Positions 4,070 through 6,015 of a DNA stretch of 6,015 bases are shown piece by piece; within the stretch, counting starts at the first letter, position 1; each line of letters begins with the position of its first letter. Below the pieces are notes generated by a model. The model was not told the origin of the DNA, did no database searches, and was given only the letters and a program-made list of their open reading frames with translations. Both the position numbers and the translations under genes were made by a program. The stretch is from positions 1 through 6,015 of the forward strand of contig CAZHLU010000058.1 of assembly GCA_964533435.1 (NCBI GenBank). The letters run 5' to 3'. Origin of the DNA: CAZWIT01 sp964533435 (GTDB lineage: Bacteria > Patescibacteriota > Patescibacteriia > UBA1558 > GWA2-36-10).

Positions 4070-5056
4070 ATGAATTTAAGAAAATTTTATTTAGGTCGGA
4101 GTATTGGTTTTATAGTGGTATTTGTTTTGTTGCTGTTAGTCTGGTATATAAAAAGTTTACTCCCCATGTCTTCTATACAAGAAGAAATTGGTCCTGATGT
4201 TAGGAATATAGTTTATCAAATTGAAGGACAAAGTTTTGCTTTACACGATGGTCAAGCAGAAAATATTGATCAGGCTTCCGGTACTAAAAATAAATTATCA
4301 GTTTTTGGTGAACCAACCTGGGGCGATGTAGACGGCGACGGTGATCAGGATGCAGCTTTGATTTTGCTTAATGAGCCCGGTGGCAGTGGTACTTTTTATT
4401 ATGCGGCTTTAGCAATAAAGATGGGTGGTGGTTATACCCCTACTAATTCTTTATTATTAGGTGATCGGATTGCTCCGCAAACAGTAGAGATTCGAGATGG
4501 TCAAATAATTTATAATTATGCTGATCGTAAACCAGATGAGCCCATGGTTGTTCAGCCTTCTGTTGGTCAAAGTTTATATTTACAGTACGACCAAGATAAT
4601 CAGCAGATTAGCATTAAACCTAGTGAGGCAGTTTTTTGCACAATGGAGTCTAAGCTGTGTCCAGACGGATCCTATGTTGTGCGTAGTGGTCTCAAGTGTG
4701 AATTTGCCCCTTGTCCAGAGCTAAAATCTAATATGACACAAGCAGAAGCTAAAATCATTGCCGAGCAAACTTGTATTAAAGGAGGCGAGTCTTTAGCAGC
4801 TGGTATTTATAATGCTGGTACTAAAACTTGGTGGTTTGATGCTAATTTAAATGCTACTAAAGATGGTTGTAATCCAGCTTGCGTAGTCAGTGAAGATAGT
4901 AAAAAAGCAGAAATAAATTGGCGTTGTACTGGTTTGCTTAATGAGCTTAATGATAAAAATGGGACAATTTTTTGCACCATGGATGCTAAAGAGTGTCCAG
5001 ATGGCTCTTGGGTTGGACGTAGTGGTCCTAATTGCGAGTTTACGCCTTGTCCATAA
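4070..5056 (+). CDS. Membrane-anchored extracytoplasmic protein with Ca-type loop and Cys repeats
   Basis: A 328-aa protein. A helix at about 11-33 after a basic N-terminus anchors it, with the rest outside the membrane. Residues 79-170 form a domain with DVDGDGDQD (86-94), a calcium-binding-type loop as in VCBS/FG-GAP or dockerin sequences. PGGSGTFYY (103-111), LLGDRIAPQTVEIRDG (129-144) and NYADRKPDEPM (149-159) follow; I recall this block in uncharacterised proteins of other bacteria. Two 28-residue repeats, FCTM...CPDGS...CEF.PCP (189-216 and 301-328), each carry four Cys. They flank a segment (223-290) with TKTWWFDANLNATKDGCNPACVVSE and C286, which I recall from other exported proteins. 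Function is unknown; binding at the cell surface is a guess. No Shine-Dalgarno and no terminator follow, so readthrough into the next gene is possible. Confidence 0.85.
   Translation: MNLRKFYLGRSIGFIVVFVLLLLVWYIKSLLPMSSIQEEIGPDVRNIVYQIEGQSFALHDGQAENIDQASGTKNKLSVFGEPTWGDVDGDGDQDAALILLNEPGGSGTFYYAALAIKMGGGYTPTNSLLLGDRIAPQTVEIRDGQIIYNYADRKPDEPMVVQPSVGQSLYLQYDQDNQQISIKPSEAVFCTMESKLCPDGSYVVRSGLKCEFAPCPELKSNMTQAEAKIIAEQTCIKGGESLAAGIYNAGTKTWWFDANLNATKDGCNPACVVSEDSKKAEINWRCTGLLNELNDKNGTIFCTMDAKECPDGSWVGRSGPNCEFTPCP
4634..5053 (+). repeat. Two copies of a 28-residue four-Cys repeat
   Basis: Copy 1 is at 4634-4717 and copy 2 at 4970-5053, in frame. Both read FCTM-x3-K-x-CPDGS and end CEF-x-PCP, with Cys at repeat positions 2, 9, 22 and 27. 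The copies also remain clearly alike at the DNA level (for example GTGTCCAGA and CGTAGTGGTC in both), so they arose by duplication. Four Cys each suggests two disulfides per repeat. Confidence 0.85.
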
Positions 5057-5059
5057 TTA

Positions 5060-5088
5060 TTGACAAAAATTTAAAAAAATAGTAATCT
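5060..5088 (+). promoter_or_regulatory. Sigma70-type promoter for the 76-aa protein gene
   Basis: TTGACA (5060-5065) is followed after exactly 17 bp by TAATCT (5083-5088), with T1, A2 and T6 conserved. It begins four bases after the preceding stop codon. Transcription would start near 5095, giving a leader of about 45 bases. Confidence 0.75.
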
Positions 5089-5098
5089 AGCTTGTTTT

Positions 5099-5133
5099 AC
5101 TCCTAAGCAATTGGTCCTTGTCTAGGGAGGAGT
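5099..5133 (+). promoter_or_regulatory. Leader that can sequester its own Shine-Dalgarno
   Basis: AGGGAGG (5124-5130) is a strong Shine-Dalgarno nine bases before the ATG at 5140. ACTCCT (5099-5104), only a few bases from the predicted transcript start, is fully complementary to AGGAGT (5128-5133), which overlaps it. AAG (5105-5107) could pair with CTT (5117-5119) inside. A shifted pairing, CTCCTA with TAGGGAG and one bulged G, hides the same site. The ribosome site is clear; the switch or thermometer idea is inference. Confidence 0.55.
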
Positions 5134-5139
5134 AGTAAA

Positions 5140-5370
5140 ATGTTCTCTCAAAGCCTGCAAGGCAAAAGAGCTATTTTGTTAAAAGATATTAATTTGCCCA
5201 ATGGTGAAGTACTAGAAGAAGATTCTCCTTTGATTTTAAGTGGTAAGTATCAGATTTGTATTGATAAAAAATCTAGGCAAGCTTTTCTTCGTTTGGGTGC
5301 CTGGCCCTTGTCGGCAACTCTGGATTCTGAAGATATTTTGATTCATCAAAAAGATCTGGAAATACTTTAG
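5140..5370 (+). CDS. 76-aa soluble protein, function unknown
   Basis: A small protein with its own promoter, a strong Shine-Dalgarno that fixes the start, and a strong terminator. It has no membrane segment or signal peptide and a single Cys (C40). Alternating hydrophobic stretches AILLKDINL (11-19), LILSGKYQICI (31-41), AFLRLGAWPL (48-57) and ILIHQ (66-70) separated by polar turns suggest a small beta-rich domain, perhaps barrel-like. The piece LPNGEVLEEDSPLIL (19-33) fits a strand-turn-strand. No family is recognised and no partner is evident from context; the upstream gene is exported and the downstream gene is a PP-loop ATPase with its own promoter. Confidence 0.82.
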   Translation: MFSQSLQGKRAILLKDINLPNGEVLEEDSPLILSGKYQICIDKKSRQAFLRLGAWPLSATLDSEDILIHQKDLEIL

Positions 5371-5387
5371 AGCTAGTAAATTTCTAT

Positions 5388-5412
5388 AAGACGCTTCCGA
5401 AGCGTCTTTTTT
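5388..5412 (+). terminator. Rho-independent terminator after the 76-aa gene
   Basis: AAGACGCTT (5388-5396) pairs perfectly with AAGCGTCTT (5400-5408) around CCG, and the U tract runs through 5412. It lies 17 bases after the stop codon. The A tail at the 5' side of the stem is too short for good termination in the reverse direction. Confidence 0.93.
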
Positions 5413-5433
5413 ATTTTTTTAACTCAAAAAAGC

Positions 5434-5462
5434 TTTACAAAGAAAAAAAACTTTTGTATCAT
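5434..5462 (+). promoter_or_regulatory. Sigma70-type promoter for the PP-loop gene
   Basis: TTTACA (5434-5439) is followed after exactly 17 bp by TATCAT (5457-5462). Each hexamer has one mismatch to consensus. Transcription would begin near 5469, leaving a leader of only about 14 bases, with no clear Shine-Dalgarno. Confidence 0.72.
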
Positions 5463-5482
5463 TAAGTGAGTTAATACTTATA

Positions 5483-6015
5483 ATGAAATCGAAAAAAAAT
5501 AAAGTAAAAAATGTTTTACCTCAAACTATAAAAATTTCTTCGCTAGTTACAAGTAATGGTTTTAGGATTGGCTTTGGCAAAAATAAAAAGTATGGAGTTA
5601 AATATCAGTCAAAAATATTTTCTAACCTGAGTTTGGCTCAGCAGAAAATTTTGGCTGATAATTTTGTTTATGCTCGTACTCGTCAATTGACTTTTTTGCT
5701 TGAGAGTGGCTTAGCTTATGATTTTAATAAGCCTTTAATGGCTGATTTTGCTGATTATGGTATTAATACTGATTTGGGTAAAATCGCTGATTTAAATAAT
5801 CTAAGTACCAAGGGTTTAATCACTGCTTTTAAAAAGGCTAAGATTAGCTTTAATAAAGCTAAAACAAAGTCTTATTTAGTGCCCAAAAAAGCTAATTCTG
5901 CTAAACAATTTATTTTGGCTATGTCTTTTGGTAAAGATAGTTTGCTTTCTTATGCTTTGGCTCGAGAATTAGGTTTAAAGTGTCAGTTGGTTTTTGTCAA
6001 AGAAATGGAAAACTT
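5483..6015 (+). CDS. PP-loop (adenine nucleotide alpha-hydrolase-like) ATPase, N-terminal part
   Basis: The frame is open from ATG 5483 to the window end, giving 177 residues. FILAMSFGKDSLLSYALARELG (143-164) contains SFGKDS (148-153), a variant of the PP-loop SGGxDS that binds ATP and pyrophosphate in QueC, TilS, ThiI and GMP synthetase. It sits at the end of a hydrophobic strand and the start of a helix as expected, and the next strand is CQLVFVKE (167-174). About 140 residues precede the loop; they begin with a basic stretch (KSKKNKVKN) and contain LAQQKILADNFVYARTRQL (51-69). Enzymes of this class activate a carbonyl or carboxylate by adenylation; the substrate cannot be read here because the rest is missing. 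No deazapurine or tRNA-thiolation genes are visible nearby. No clear Shine-Dalgarno is present; the start is set by the promoter. Confidence 0.82.
   Translation, partial: MKSKKNKVKNVLPQTIKISSLVTSNGFRIGFGKNKKYGVKYQSKIFSNLSLAQQKILADNFVYARTRQLTFLLESGLAYDFNKPLMADFADYGINTDLGKIADLNNLSTKGLITAFKKAKISFNKAKTKSYLVPKKANSAKQFILAMSFGKDSLLSYALARELGLKCQLVFVKEMEN

Noticed and set aside
4518..4724. 68-aa open frame inside the surface-protein gene
   Set aside because: It is a shadow in another frame of a gene whose Cys repeats and Asp loop are clearly coding.

Overview
The window is A+T-rich bacterial DNA with short, tightly packed genes. Eleven complete CDSs and two cut by the window edges are supported. Several proteins look like families I associate from memory with Candidate Phyla Radiation bacteria (Patescibacteria): a PD-(D/E)XK-like nuclease with a GRIAE helix, a 55-aa protein with repeated Trp-His motifs, a four-helix membrane protein, and membrane-anchored Cys-rich surface proteins. 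That assignment is inference. Ten of the eleven stops are TAA and one is TAG. Glycine is GGN throughout and no in-frame TGA is seen, so the sequence gives no sign of the TGA=Gly code of Gracilibacteria/Absconditabacteria.

Region 1 (1-1545) is a co-directional run ending in a clear terminator. It holds the tail of an unknown gene, a PD-(D/E)XK-like protein (79-561), a 55-aa protein (566-733), a short family I inorganic pyrophosphatase (750-1091) and a DUF1428/YbaA-like protein (1119-1505). Region 2 (1562-2026) is a self-contained unit: promoter, structured leader, GTG-started zinc-cluster protein and terminator. Region 3 (2037-3707) appears to be an operon of DUF1697, a membrane protein and an exported MliC domain fused to two DUF333-type Cys modules.

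Region 4 (3710-4047, minus strand) is a complete unit for a 67-residue six-cysteine protein, easily missed because open frames overlap it on both strands. Region 5 (4070-5056) encodes a membrane-anchored extracytoplasmic protein with an Asp-rich calcium-type loop and two copies of a four-Cys repeat. Region 6 (5060-5412) is another small unit: promoter, leader that can pair with its own Shine-Dalgarno, 76-aa protein and terminator. Region 7 (5434-end) starts a PP-loop ATPase that runs off the window.

Two gene-expression styles coexist. Most genes, including all those in region 3, the 4070 gene and the PP-loop gene, have A/U-rich leaders with no Shine-Dalgarno. Three small stand-alone genes (1636, complement 3954, 5140) have a full promoter with a 17-bp spacer, a strong Shine-Dalgarno inside a possible hairpin and a terminator. 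The DUF1428 gene also has a strong Shine-Dalgarno. I found no CRISPR array, IS element, tRNA, rRNA or recognised defence system. The points most worth a second look are the three structured small-gene leaders and the unrecognised small proteins they drive.
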